This document shows, one piece after another, positions 16,482-24,075 of a stretch of DNA of 30,393 nt. The notes below the pieces were generated by a model. That model ran no database searches, was not told the origin of the DNA, and saw only the letters and a list, made by a program, of their open reading frames with translations. This DNA is from an uncultured Lachnoclostridium sp. (lineage in GTDB: Bacteria > Bacillota > Clostridia > Lachnospirales > Lachnospiraceae), in the NCBI GenBank assembly GCA_902464595.1, contig CABQJX010000019.1, positions 1 to 30,393 of the forward strand, in the 5' to 3' direction. The position numbers were made by a program, and so were the translations under genes. How positions within the stretch are numbered: position 1 is the stretch's first letter; each line of letters starts with the position of its first letter.

Positions 16482-17477
16482 TCATAAAAACAAAACTCCT
16501 GCCCCCAGGATCCCCATGGCGATCCCCTCTGCCGCAAACATAAGACCATTGGCCCTTCGTATATCGTTGGGCTCGATCTGCCTTCCCTCGTCTCCAATAA
16601 AGGGCTTTTTATGCAGGGTTCCAAAATACCATGCATCACCGGCCAGACGCAGATGGAGGGCTCCGGCACATGCCGCCTCCCCATGGGCAGAGTTGGGGCT
16701 TGCGTGACATTTTCTGTCCCTCAGAAATATGCGCCACGCCTTTCTTCCGTCCATTCCCGGAAGGAGCCAGGCTCCCAAGATCATAAGAAGCCCTGTAATC
16801 CTGGCCGGGAGCAGGTTCAAACAATCATCCAGCCTGGCTGCTGCCCGTCCAAAATAACGATAACGGTCATTTTTATAGCCGATCATGGAATCCATGGTGT
16901 TCACAGCCTTATAAAGAGAACCTCCCCACGGGCCGAAAAAAGCCAGAAATAAAAAAGGAGCGATAACGCCGTCCGATGCATTTTCTGCCACGGTCTCCAC
17001 CGCCGCCCTGGCAATCCCGTCTGAATTAAGAGGAGCGGTATCCCTTCCCACGATCATAGATACATTGATTCTGGCCTCCTCTGTTTTTCCCTTTTCCAGG
17101 CTCCGGCACACCTTCATGCTCTCTGAATAGAGGCCTCTGGCTGCCAGCATCTGGCTGCACCAAAGGCTCTCTATCAAAAGAAGCGGGATCCAAGATCCGG
17201 GAAGAAGGGATTTCTCAGCACCACCAAAAACCAGAAACGGAATCCCCCACCAGACAAGGCACATGACCGCTGTAAGGATCATTCCCCCGGTTCTCTCCTT
17301 TTGGGGGATCCAGCCCCGTATCCTTCGTTCCAGCCACAGAATCATGCTCCCCATCAGTCGGATGGGATGGGGAAGCCAGGCCGGATCGCCGATCAGCCAA
17401 TCGATCCCACAGCCTAAAAGAAGGGCTGTGCTGTGAAATTTCCATATCTCTATCCAAGTAAATACACCCTGTTCCAT
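16482..17477 (-). CDS. cbiB: Adenosylcobinamide-phosphate synthase CbiB
   Basis: A 331-residue integral membrane protein that joins cobyric acid and aminopropanol phosphate (or aminopropanol) to give adenosylcobinamide phosphate. The diagnostic motifs are GIDWLIGDPAWLPHPIRLMG at the N-terminus, AAVETVAENASDGVIAPF near the middle and the KAVNTMDSMIGYKN region. Several hydrophobic helices are present, including the C-terminal one. The ATG at 17477 is preferred; a longer frame upstream does not resemble the family. An AGGAGGAAG site lies slightly far upstream. The neighbouring cobD provides its substrate. Confidence 0.93.
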   Translation of the reverse strand: MEQGVFTWIEIWKFHSTALLLGCGIDWLIGDPAWLPHPIRLMGSMILWLERRIRGWIPQKERTGGMILTAVMCLVWWGIPFLVFGGAEKSLLPGSWIPLLLIESLWCSQMLAARGLYSESMKVCRSLEKGKTEEARINVSMIVGRDTAPLNSDGIARAAVETVAENASDGVIAPFLFLAFFGPWGGSLYKAVNTMDSMIGYKNDRYRYFGRAAARLDDCLNLLPARITGLLMILGAWLLPGMDGRKAWRIFLRDRKCHASPNSAHGEAACAGALHLRLAGDAWYFGTLHKKPFIGDEGRQIEPNDIRRANGLMFAAEGIAMGILGAGVLFL

Positions 17478-17526
17478 GATGTCTCTGATCTTCCTCCTGT
17501 CTTTACCAGCTGCCTGGATGCCGTCT

Positions 17527-18000
17527 TTATTTGATCTGCGTTCCCATGCCGCAGCATACCCGCCACACCTGATCCGCTGCGGCTGCAATGCGGCAGTTCA
17601 GCCTGCCTGAAGCTTCCCTCCACAGCCTCTCCTCCCGATGGAAAGGGACAATCCCGCAGCCCACCTCATCCGTCACTAAAATCCGGGAAAAAGAGGGGGC
17701 TGAAAGCCCTGCGGCCAGTTTTTCCAGCAACAGCGCCTGCCCCTCCTCCTCCCAGAAAGACACGGATCCCATATTCTTTTCCGCAGGTCTTATATCCCCT
17801 TTATCGATCTCGCCTGGGCTTACCTCACCTGCCAAAAGACGCTTCACAAACAGGTGGAGAGAACAGATATAAGAGCTTTCCATGATCTCCTCCCAGGATG
17901 CAAAAGCCCCATCACACCAGGCCGCCTCCCCGGAGGGGGAGAAGGTTCTCTGGGCAAATTCTTTTTTCCCCTGAAAGCTTCCTCCTATGACTAATATCAT
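17527..18000 (-). CDS. Short CobU-like protein (second CobU paralogue)
   Basis: A 157-residue relative of CobU, the adenosylcobinamide kinase/adenosylcobinamide-phosphate guanylyltransferase. The N-terminus MILVIGGSFQGKKEFAQ has a variant P-loop without the usual GKS. The C-terminal part is very CobU-like: VTDEVGCGIVPF, then RLNCRIAAAADQVWRVCCGMGTQIK. The segment holding the guanylylated histidine of CobU (His46 in Salmonella, HR..R context) is not evident, and the protein is shorter than usual CobU (about 180). The start overlaps the cobS stop as ATGA. It may be a subfunctionalised kinase or a non-catalytic partner of the other CobU. Confidence 0.72.
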   Translation of the reverse strand: MILVIGGSFQGKKEFAQRTFSPSGEAAWCDGAFASWEEIMESSYICSLHLFVKRLLAGEVSPGEIDKGDIRPAEKNMGSVSFWEEEGQALLLEKLAAGLSAPSFSRILVTDEVGCGIVPFHREERLWREASGRLNCRIAAAADQVWRVCCGMGTQIK

Positions 18001-18848
18001 TTCCACAATCCTCCCGATATTCCAATCCTGAGAAGAAGAACCAGGGCTCCCATGCCTGCCAGCTCGCAAACCTGCAAAAACCAGCCCGCCAGATCCCCGG
18101 TCACTCCTCCAAACTCTTTTACGGCCATGCGGCGATAACAGAAAAACAGAAAAAGAAGCACAGAAAAAAGGCTTAAAACAACCAAAATCCCCAGCTTTAT
18201 GCCTGCTGTGGCTGTGTTCTGAAAAAGAGACAGGAAAAGAAGGCTGCTTCCTGCCATCCACAAGCAGAGCAGAATACAGTCCCCTTTTTTCCTGGCAGCG
18301 GTCTCAAAGCCAGCTGCCAGCCCCTCCTTCTTCGCCTGGGGAAAGGTGATAACGGAAAATCCGCTGAAGACCCGCTCCATGATAAACAGTACGCCTAAAG
18401 CCCCGTAACAGGCCAGCCGCCTGTTTTCCGGCAGCTGTCTCGTAAGGGATATGTATTCAGAAAAGACGCCAAGATACAGCAGCATATAAATGCCAAAAGA
18501 GATTACTGCAAAGGCTCCCAAATGGGGATCCTTTAAGATTTCCAGCTTCTTTTCCCTGGATCCATAGGAATGAATGGCGTCCATGGTATCCAAAAAACCA
18601 TCCATATGGATCCCTCCCGTCACCAAAAGAGGAAGGACGCCGCCTACCAGAGTCAAAGCCGTCTGCGAAATCAGAAGCCAGTCCCCTCCCACAGACAGCC
18701 ACAGCCACAGAAGGATCCCCTCAAACACTCCTACAAAAGGGAAAAATCCCATTACATGGCTCATGCGGTCCTTCGTCCACTCCACAGCAGGCATGGGGAT
18801 TTTTGAGTACATGGATATGGCGATGATACAGGAATCAATCCATTTCAT
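17997..18848 (-). CDS. cobS: Adenosylcobinamide-GDP ribazoletransferase (cobalamin synthase) CobS
   Basis: A 283-residue polytopic membrane enzyme that joins adenosylcobinamide-GDP with alpha-ribazole (phosphate), the last step of the nucleotide loop. The N-terminus SCIIAISMYSKIPMP and the GGIHMDGFLDTMDAI motif with its metal-binding acidic residues are diagnostic. At least five hydrophobic segments follow. The ATG at 18848 has a GGGAGAGGAG site; an upstream in-frame ATG at 18950 would add a purely charged Lys/Glu/Asp tail encoded by a purine-only tract and overlap cobU, so it is less likely. It ends in an ATGA overlap with the short CobU-like gene. Confidence 0.93.
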   Translation of the reverse strand: MKWIDSCIIAISMYSKIPMPAVEWTKDRMSHVMGFFPFVGVFEGILLWLWLSVGGDWLLISQTALTLVGGVLPLLVTGGIHMDGFLDTMDAIHSYGSREKKLEILKDPHLGAFAVISFGIYMLLYLGVFSEYISLTRQLPENRRLACYGALGVLFIMERVFSGFSVITFPQAKKEGLAAGFETAARKKGDCILLCLWMAGSSLLFLSLFQNTATAGIKLGILVVLSLFSVLLFLFFCYRRMAVKEFGGVTGDLAGWFLQVCELAGMGALVLLLRIGISGGLWK

Positions 18849-18903
18849 GGTCTGCGCTCCTCTCCCTTCTTTTTCTTTCTCATCTTTTTCTTTTTGATCT
18901 TTT
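18849..18903 (-). other. Purine-rich spacer between cobU and cobS
   Basis: Fifty-five bases, almost only A and G on the minus strand, with repeated GAAAAAGA-like units, joining the cobU stop to the cobS ribosome site. It would encode a Lys/Glu/Asp-rich tail if cobS began further upstream. No terminator-like hairpin is visible. Confidence 0.4.
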
Positions 18904-19497
18904 TCATCTTCCCCCCTGTCTTTCCTTCCCCTGACATACGTTCCGATCACCCGGCTCAGAAGTTTTCCACATTACTGGGATACCGCACACCACCTCTGTC
19001 ACCTGATCTGCCAGCTGCGCCAGCCCCCGGTTTACCAGTCCCATAAGCCGGATATAATCCATGGTTTCCGGCTCATAGCAAACGCCGTCCTCCCCCACCT
19101 CATTGGTCACAATGATCAGCTCTGATACGCAGCCGGCTAAAAAAGCCAGATCGCCGACCAGCTGATCCGCCAGTTCTTCCGGGGTTCGGGGATCTCTTGT
19201 ACCGTCGGGCAAAAACATTTCATTGGCTGCAAGATTGGACATACATTCAAGCAAAAGGACTGCATTCCTATGGTTCAGCGCCGAGACGGCTGTTCTCACC
19301 TGTCTCGGCTGTTCTATGGTCAGGAATCCCTTCCCCTGACGCTGCTGCCGGTGGCGCTGCACCTTGGCCTCCCCTTCTTTTCCGTAAGCGATCATGGTTG
19401 CCAGGTAAAACCGTGCCGGACAGCCGCTGCCCACAGCCAGCCCTTCTGCATATTCTGATTTTCCGCTTCCGCTTCCGCCGGTAATGAGTGTGATCAT
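18904..19497 (-). CDS. cobU: Adenosylcobinamide kinase / adenosylcobinamide-phosphate guanylyltransferase CobU
   Basis: A 197-residue protein with an intact P-loop ITGGSGSGKSEYAE at residues 5-18. His49 in the QRHRQQRQ segment aligns with the guanylylated His46 of Salmonella CobU, and LLLECMSNLAANEMF and IVTNEVGEDG follow. The C-terminal part (YEPETMDYIRLMGLVNRGLAQLAD) departs from the usual GxVPxxxxxRxFRDxxGxxNQ pattern, which the shorter paralogue keeps instead. Predicted role is to phosphorylate cobinamide and/or make adenosylcobinamide-GDP for CobS. It starts 43 bases after cobT with an AAAGG site. Confidence 0.85.
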   Translation of the reverse strand: MITLITGGSGSGKSEYAEGLAVGSGCPARFYLATMIAYGKEGEAKVQRHRQQRQGKGFLTIEQPRQVRTAVSALNHRNAVLLLECMSNLAANEMFLPDGTRDPRTPEELADQLVGDLAFLAGCVSELIIVTNEVGEDGVCYEPETMDYIRLMGLVNRGLAQLADQVTEVVCGIPVMWKTSEPGDRNVCQGKERQGGR

Positions 19498-19540
19498 TCT
19501 TTCTCTGCCTTTCTTTGATCTGAAGGTTTTATTTATATTT

Positions 19541-20599
19541 TCACTCCAAAGGCTGGTAGGCCTCTACCCGGATCCCCTCAAAGGTACTCATCTGGCAATA
19601 TACCGCCGCCGCCATGTCCAGCAATGGGAATAGGGCAGCAGCCCCAGTCCCCTCTCCCAGGCACATTCCTGCCTGGATCGCCGGATGCAGGCCTAATTCT
19701 TTTAAGACCATAGCTCCGGCCGGCTCTGCTGTCACATGAGAGGCTAAAAGGTAATCCGCCACAGGAGGGCAGAGTCTCACCGCCGCCAAAGCTGCCGCTC
19801 CGGTGATCAGTCCGTCTAAGACAGCAGGCAGCCGGCACGCCCCGCAGCCGATGTAAAACCCAGCCAGGGCAGCCAGATCTGCTCCCCCTACCTTGGACAG
19901 CACGTCAATGGGATCCTCCCTGTCCGGTCTGCGGATCCGGATTCCCTGCCGGATAACCTCCACCTTTCTTGACAGGCCCTGGCTTGACAGACCGGCTCCC
20001 CTTCCAGTAACCTTCTGAGGATCGATCCCCAAGAGAACGGAGATTACCGCACTGCTGGTGGTGGTATTTCCAATTCCCATTTCCCCGGAACCCACCAGAT
20101 GAAAGCCCTGATCTTTCAGGGAAAAGGCTGTATCCATACCGGCCTCCATAGCCTTTACCGTTTCCTCTCTGGTCATAGCCGGCTCTTTCAGAAAATTTTT
20201 CGTGCCGAAGCACACCTTCCGGCTGAGCACTCCCTTTGGTGTTTCCCGGCATACCATCCCCACATCTACAGGAATCACCTCTGCGCGGCACTGCCTTGCC
20301 ATAAGGCAGACACAGGAATTGCCAACTCCCATATTCCCGGCCACCACAGCTGTCACCTCCTGGCCTGTCTGGGTCACTCCTTCCTCCACAATGCCATTGT
20401 CACTGCACATCACTGCAATGGTCCTGGGAGACAAAAGCGGCTGGGGATTCTGGCTGGCAGCCGCTATGCGCACAATATCCTCCTCCAAAACCCCCAGGCT
20501 TCCCAAGGGCTTTGCCACCTGATCCCATCGTTCTTTGGCCTTTTCTGCCGCCTGAGCATCCCCTGGTTTTACCATTTTTATGCCATCTGTCAGCTTCAT
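19541..20599 (-). CDS. cobT: Nicotinate-nucleotide--dimethylbenzimidazole phosphoribosyltransferase CobT
   Basis: A 352-residue enzyme that activates the lower-ligand base to alpha-ribotide using nicotinate mononucleotide. Motifs are KPLGSLGVLEEDIVRIA near the N-terminus, MCSDNGIVEEGVTQTG, GEMGIGNTTTSSAV near the middle and CLGEGTGAAALFPLLDMA, which holds the catalytic glutamate (about Glu316; Glu317 in Salmonella). The ATG at 20599 overlaps the cbiA stop as ATGA and has a GGAAAGGAAC site. Which base it uses in this organism (dimethylbenzimidazole, adenine or a phenolic) cannot be told from sequence; no bza genes are present in the window. Confidence 0.95.
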   Translation of the reverse strand: MKLTDGIKMVKPGDAQAAEKAKERWDQVAKPLGSLGVLEEDIVRIAAASQNPQPLLSPRTIAVMCSDNGIVEEGVTQTGQEVTAVVAGNMGVGNSCVCLMARQCRAEVIPVDVGMVCRETPKGVLSRKVCFGTKNFLKEPAMTREETVKAMEAGMDTAFSLKDQGFHLVGSGEMGIGNTTTSSAVISVLLGIDPQKVTGRGAGLSSQGLSRKVEVIRQGIRIRRPDREDPIDVLSKVGGADLAALAGFYIGCGACRLPAVLDGLITGAAALAAVRLCPPVADYLLASHVTAEPAGAMVLKELGLHPAIQAGMCLGEGTGAAALFPLLDMAAAVYCQMSTFEGIRVEAYQPLE

Positions 20600-21990
20600 T
20601 GTCTCTGTTCCTTTCCGTATGCCAGACACTGCATCGCAAACCGTCTCCCCAATTGGGGGCAGGAGGGGTAGTAAAGGTGGGGAAAACCTGCCAGAACCCC
20701 CTTATAGCTTCTCATGCAGGGCCATCTGCGCCCTCCCGCCGGCTTTACAGCCTCCATACAAAACAGTTCCTTTCCTTCCTCCAGGCAGCAGTCCCAATAG
20801 TGGAACTCATGTCCCCGGATCTCCTCCCCGAAGGTCAGATAGGGAGTTTCTTTGTCCGGGTGAAGGGAAATATACCCGAACCGCCCGGTTCTTCCTACCC
20901 GGTATCCATGGCCCCTTAAAACACCTGCCATAGGATAGCTCCTGCCGTCTGTCCCCTCCAGACTGTCCAGAAGGTAAAGATAACCGCCGCACTCCGCCAG
21001 TATCGGCATCCCTCCTTCAGCAGCTGTGCTTATGGCCTTCCTCATGGCCTGATTCTCCCCCAGCTCTTTTGCGAAATTTTCCGGGTATCCCCCTCCCAAA
21101 AGGATGCCGCAGCAGCCTGGGGGCAGGGCTTCATCTGTAAGAGGGCTGAAATCATGCAAAATCGCTCCCGCCGCCTCCAGGGCTCTCAGATTATCCTGAT
21201 AATAAAAACAAAAGGCAGGATCCCTGGCAACAGCCAGTGAAAAGGGTTCTGTGAAAAGGGTTCCTTGCTCCTCTCCTTTGGGACTGATGTCCCAGGGCAG
21301 CTTCCCTTCCGCTATCTTCCAAAAGCTCTCCCAGTCCATGCCTTCCTCCAGACAGTCTGCCAAGCGCTCCAGCTGCTGGCGCAGGCCTTCAACCTCATCC
21401 GGAAGGATCAGGCCCAGATGTCGGCTTCCCACTCTCAGGAAATCTAACTCCGGCAAATATCCCACCACCGGTATATGAAACCGTTCTTCCACCAGGGGTT
21501 TTATCATTTGATACACACCTTTAGAGGCCCGGTTTAAAAAAATACCGCGGATGCCGCTCTCTCCCGCTGCCTCCCGCTCAAAATCCAGAAAGCCCTGGAT
21601 CATGGCAAGAAGGGAAAGGCTGGCGCCCTTTGCATCCACGGTCAAAAGAGCAGGAAGCCCCAGAATCCTTCGGATCTCCTGGCAGCTTCCCCTCATGCTC
21701 ACCCCTCCCAGGCCGTCGAAATATCCCATGGCTCCCTCGGCCACCAGAATATGATCCTTCATGGCCCGGAACACTTTGCGCCTCATATGATCCTCTGTCT
21801 CAAAATAGCTGTCCAGATTTTCCGTCTCCACCCCCAAAACGGTACGGTGAAACAGTCCGTCAATATAATCCGGCCCGCATTTACAGGCCATGGGGCAGTA
21901 TCCCTTTCTCTTTAAAAGTGTTAAGAGCCCGCAAGTGACCATGGTCTTTCCGCTGCCGCTTTTGGGAGCTGCGATCATAATTCCTGCCAT
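20596..21990 (-). CDS. cbiA: Cobyrinic acid a,c-diamide synthase CbiA
   Basis: A 464-residue glutamine-dependent amidase acting on the a and c acetate side chains. The N-terminal MAGIMIAAPKSGSGKTMVTCG is the P-loop synthetase domain. CKCGPDYIDGLFH is a CbiA signature. The C-terminal class I amidotransferase has its nucleophile in PILAECGGYLYLLDS and histidine in GHEFHYWDC. The ATG at 21990 (GGAGGATGGAG site) overlaps the end of cbiET by 16 bases. The a,c-diamide is then finished by CobQ from the same operon. Confidence 0.95.
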   Translation of the reverse strand: MAGIMIAAPKSGSGKTMVTCGLLTLLKRKGYCPMACKCGPDYIDGLFHRTVLGVETENLDSYFETEDHMRRKVFRAMKDHILVAEGAMGYFDGLGGVSMRGSCQEIRRILGLPALLTVDAKGASLSLLAMIQGFLDFEREAAGESGIRGIFLNRASKGVYQMIKPLVEERFHIPVVGYLPELDFLRVGSRHLGLILPDEVEGLRQQLERLADCLEEGMDWESFWKIAEGKLPWDISPKGEEQGTLFTEPFSLAVARDPAFCFYYQDNLRALEAAGAILHDFSPLTDEALPPGCCGILLGGGYPENFAKELGENQAMRKAISTAAEGGMPILAECGGYLYLLDSLEGTDGRSYPMAGVLRGHGYRVGRTGRFGYISLHPDKETPYLTFGEEIRGHEFHYWDCCLEEGKELFCMEAVKPAGGRRWPCMRSYKGVLAGFPHLYYPSCPQLGRRFAMQCLAYGKEQRQ

Positions 21991-23276
21991 GTCAGATCTC
22001 CATCCTCCTCCTGTATTGGATCCTGCATCACTGCCACATAGACTGGATTGCATGAAACAGGCATGTGGAAGTTTCCCACCGGACGGACCGGGGCGGCCCA
22101 GATCTGTGTGATCTCTCCCTGTTCAAACCCAAACCGCTTCATACATTTTAAAATTTCCCCAACGGTTTCCAGGGTAATGGCATTTGCTACGATCCTCACA
22201 TGGGGATTGGCCCGAAGAAGGGACTCTATGATCTCCTCCATGCGTCCTCCGCTTCCGCCGATAAAAGCATGGGTGGGAGGAGGGAGCTCCTCCAAGGCCT
22301 CCGGCGCTTCCCCCTTTATGATGTGGGCCCCCTGCCAGGAACCGTGAAATTTCTGCATATTGGAACGGATCAGCTCAAGGCCCTCCTCATTCCGCTCAAT
22401 GGCGTATACCTCTCCGTTCCCTCCCCTGCGGCGGATGGCCATAGCCATTTCCACTGCCACAGAGCCTGTTCCCGCTCCGATGTCATAGCATACAGCTCCC
22501 ACTCCGATGCGCATTTTCTCCAGAGACAGCCTGCGCACCTCCTTTTTTGTCATGGGAACCTGCCCCCTGATATAATCCCCGTCCTCCGGTCCCGGGCTGG
22601 GATAAAGCTGATCCTCTAAGGACTGGGGATTCTCCGCCAGGATACAGGCCAGGCTTCCAAAAGGCTGGCGCTCGTCCTCCATCAAAAGCTCTGCTGGGCT
22701 CATTTCCCAGGAAATACGCTCCTCTTGATAGGAAAAGTTCTCCCCTGCCCACAGCGTTACATGGCTCATCCCATTGCTGACCAGCTGACGGCACAGATCC
22801 GGCACGCTTCCCTGGCCTCCCAGAAGGATAAAGGAGCTGTGAAAGCTTCGGATATGAGACACTGCATCGCATTCCCTTCCATGGCTGCTGATGGGATGGA
22901 CATTCTGCCAGCTGCGTCCCAGCCGGGAACAGAAGTAGGAAAGACTGGAAATCCCCGGCACATACTCCACATCCCAGCCCTCCTGCCAGAATGCCTTTGC
23001 GGCCGCCTCCGCCCCGCTGTAAAAGCCAGGATCGCCGGAAAGCACCAAAACGGCTTCCGACCAGGAAAAGGTTTTCAGCCAGCGCACCATTTCACTGGGC
23101 TTGTAGGCTGCCAGCGTCCGTTTCCCCTGGGTATAAAACTGCACGGCTGCCAGCATCCTCTGGGCTCCCATCACCGCCTGGGCCTCCCCCAGGCAGTCTA
23201 TCCCCCTTCCGGTCAGCTGATCCTCTGCCCCCATGCCGATCCCTGCCAGATATACAATCGGTCTTTCCTTATCCAT
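21975..23276 (-). CDS. cbiET: Fused cobalt-precorrin-7 C5-methyltransferase / cobalt-precorrin-6B C15-methyltransferase (decarboxylating), CbiE-CbiT
   Basis: A 433-residue fusion. Residues 1 to about 218 are CbiE, a tetrapyrrole methylase (VYLAGIGMGAEDQLT, VLVLSGDPGFYSGA, YVPGISSLSYFCSRLG). Residues about 237-433 are CbiT, a class I SAM methyltransferase with RGQVPMTKKEVRRLSLEKM and the SAM loop CYDIGAGTGSVAVEMA. The pair methylates C5 and C15 and removes the C12 acetate carboxyl, as CobL does in the aerobic pathway. The ATG at 23276 (GGAGGAAGG site) overlaps cobK by 8 bases. The product is passed to CbiC. Confidence 0.94.
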   Translation of the reverse strand: MDKERPIVYLAGIGMGAEDQLTGRGIDCLGEAQAVMGAQRMLAAVQFYTQGKRTLAAYKPSEMVRWLKTFSWSEAVLVLSGDPGFYSGAEAAAKAFWQEGWDVEYVPGISSLSYFCSRLGRSWQNVHPISSHGRECDAVSHIRSFHSSFILLGGQGSVPDLCRQLVSNGMSHVTLWAGENFSYQEERISWEMSPAELLMEDERQPFGSLACILAENPQSLEDQLYPSPGPEDGDYIRGQVPMTKKEVRRLSLEKMRIGVGAVCYDIGAGTGSVAVEMAMAIRRRGGNGEVYAIERNEEGLELIRSNMQKFHGSWQGAHIIKGEAPEALEELPPPTHAFIGGSGGRMEEIIESLLRANPHVRIVANAITLETVGEILKCMKRFGFEQGEITQIWAAPVRPVGNFHMPVSCNPVYVAVMQDPIQEEDGDLTWQEL

Positions 23277-24075
23277 GTGCGCCTTCCTCCTCCCGTTTGA
23301 TCCATGTCCGGATCTCTTCCTTTGCTTGTTCCATTGACAGCCCTTCCTCCTTTGGCCGCTCAACGACCAGCGCTATGGCTCCTGCCCGCTCTGCTGCCTC
23401 TATTTTTTCGGAAAATCCTCCCACATTCCCCCCATCCTTTGTCACCAGGTAGCGGCAGTCATATTCCTGCAGCTGGGCCAGGTTCATCTCCACAGAAAAG
23501 GGGCCCTGCATAGCAATAATGTGGCGGCCCTCAAACCCTAATTTTTTACAGCTCTCCACCCCTTCCACAGATGGAAGGACACGGGCATAAACCCGCTGCC
23601 GGTAATCAGGGAGCTGTGTGTAGAGGGCCAGTTCCTTGCTTCCTGTGACAGCCAGGATATTTCCCGGATGAGCAGACAGCCATCTCACCGCCGTCTCCAA
23701 ATCCGGCACGGATCGGATGTGAGGGCTGTCCTGACTTCCCTTTTCCCTCAAGCACCGTACCAGGCAGACATTTTTATGTGCCTGGCATGCCCTGAGGATA
23801 TTTCCGGTCACCAGTTCCGCATAAGGGTGGGTGGCGTCGATCACAAGCCCAATGTCCTTTCTCTCTATGAGCGCTCCGATCTGCTTTTCATCCAGACGTC
23901 CCTGGATCACCTGAAGGCAGCAATTCTCAGCGATTCCCTCCTCTATGATCTCCCTTCCATAGTCCGTTGCCACAGACACGAAGGCAGGCCATCCGGTCTG
24001 GGCCAGGTATCCGGCCAGACTGCGCCCCTCTGAGGTTCCTGCAAAAAGCAGGATCGGTCTTTTATTCTCTGTCAT
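23269..24075 (-). CDS. cbiJ: (Cobalt-)precorrin-6A reductase CobK/CbiJ
   Basis: A 268-residue NADPH-dependent reductase of the corrin macrocycle. The N-terminus PILLFAGTSEGRSLAGYL is the Rossmann-like signature, followed by VSVATDYGRE, VIDATHPYAE and LAVTGSKELALY, then HIIAMQGPFSVEMN and LVTKDGGNVGGFSEK, all typical of CobK/CbiJ. The ATG at 24075 overlaps the upstream stop as ATGA and has a GAGAGGAAG site. In an operon with CbiD and CbiG it should act on cobalt-precorrin-6A. Length is normal. Confidence 0.94.
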   Translation of the reverse strand: MTENKRPILLFAGTSEGRSLAGYLAQTGWPAFVSVATDYGREIIEEGIAENCCLQVIQGRLDEKQIGALIERKDIGLVIDATHPYAELVTGNILRACQAHKNVCLVRCLREKGSQDSPHIRSVPDLETAVRWLSAHPGNILAVTGSKELALYTQLPDYRQRVYARVLPSVEGVESCKKLGFEGRHIIAMQGPFSVEMNLAQLQEYDCRYLVTKDGGNVGGFSEKIEAAERAGAIALVVERPKEEGLSMEQAKEEIRTWIKREEEGAHG

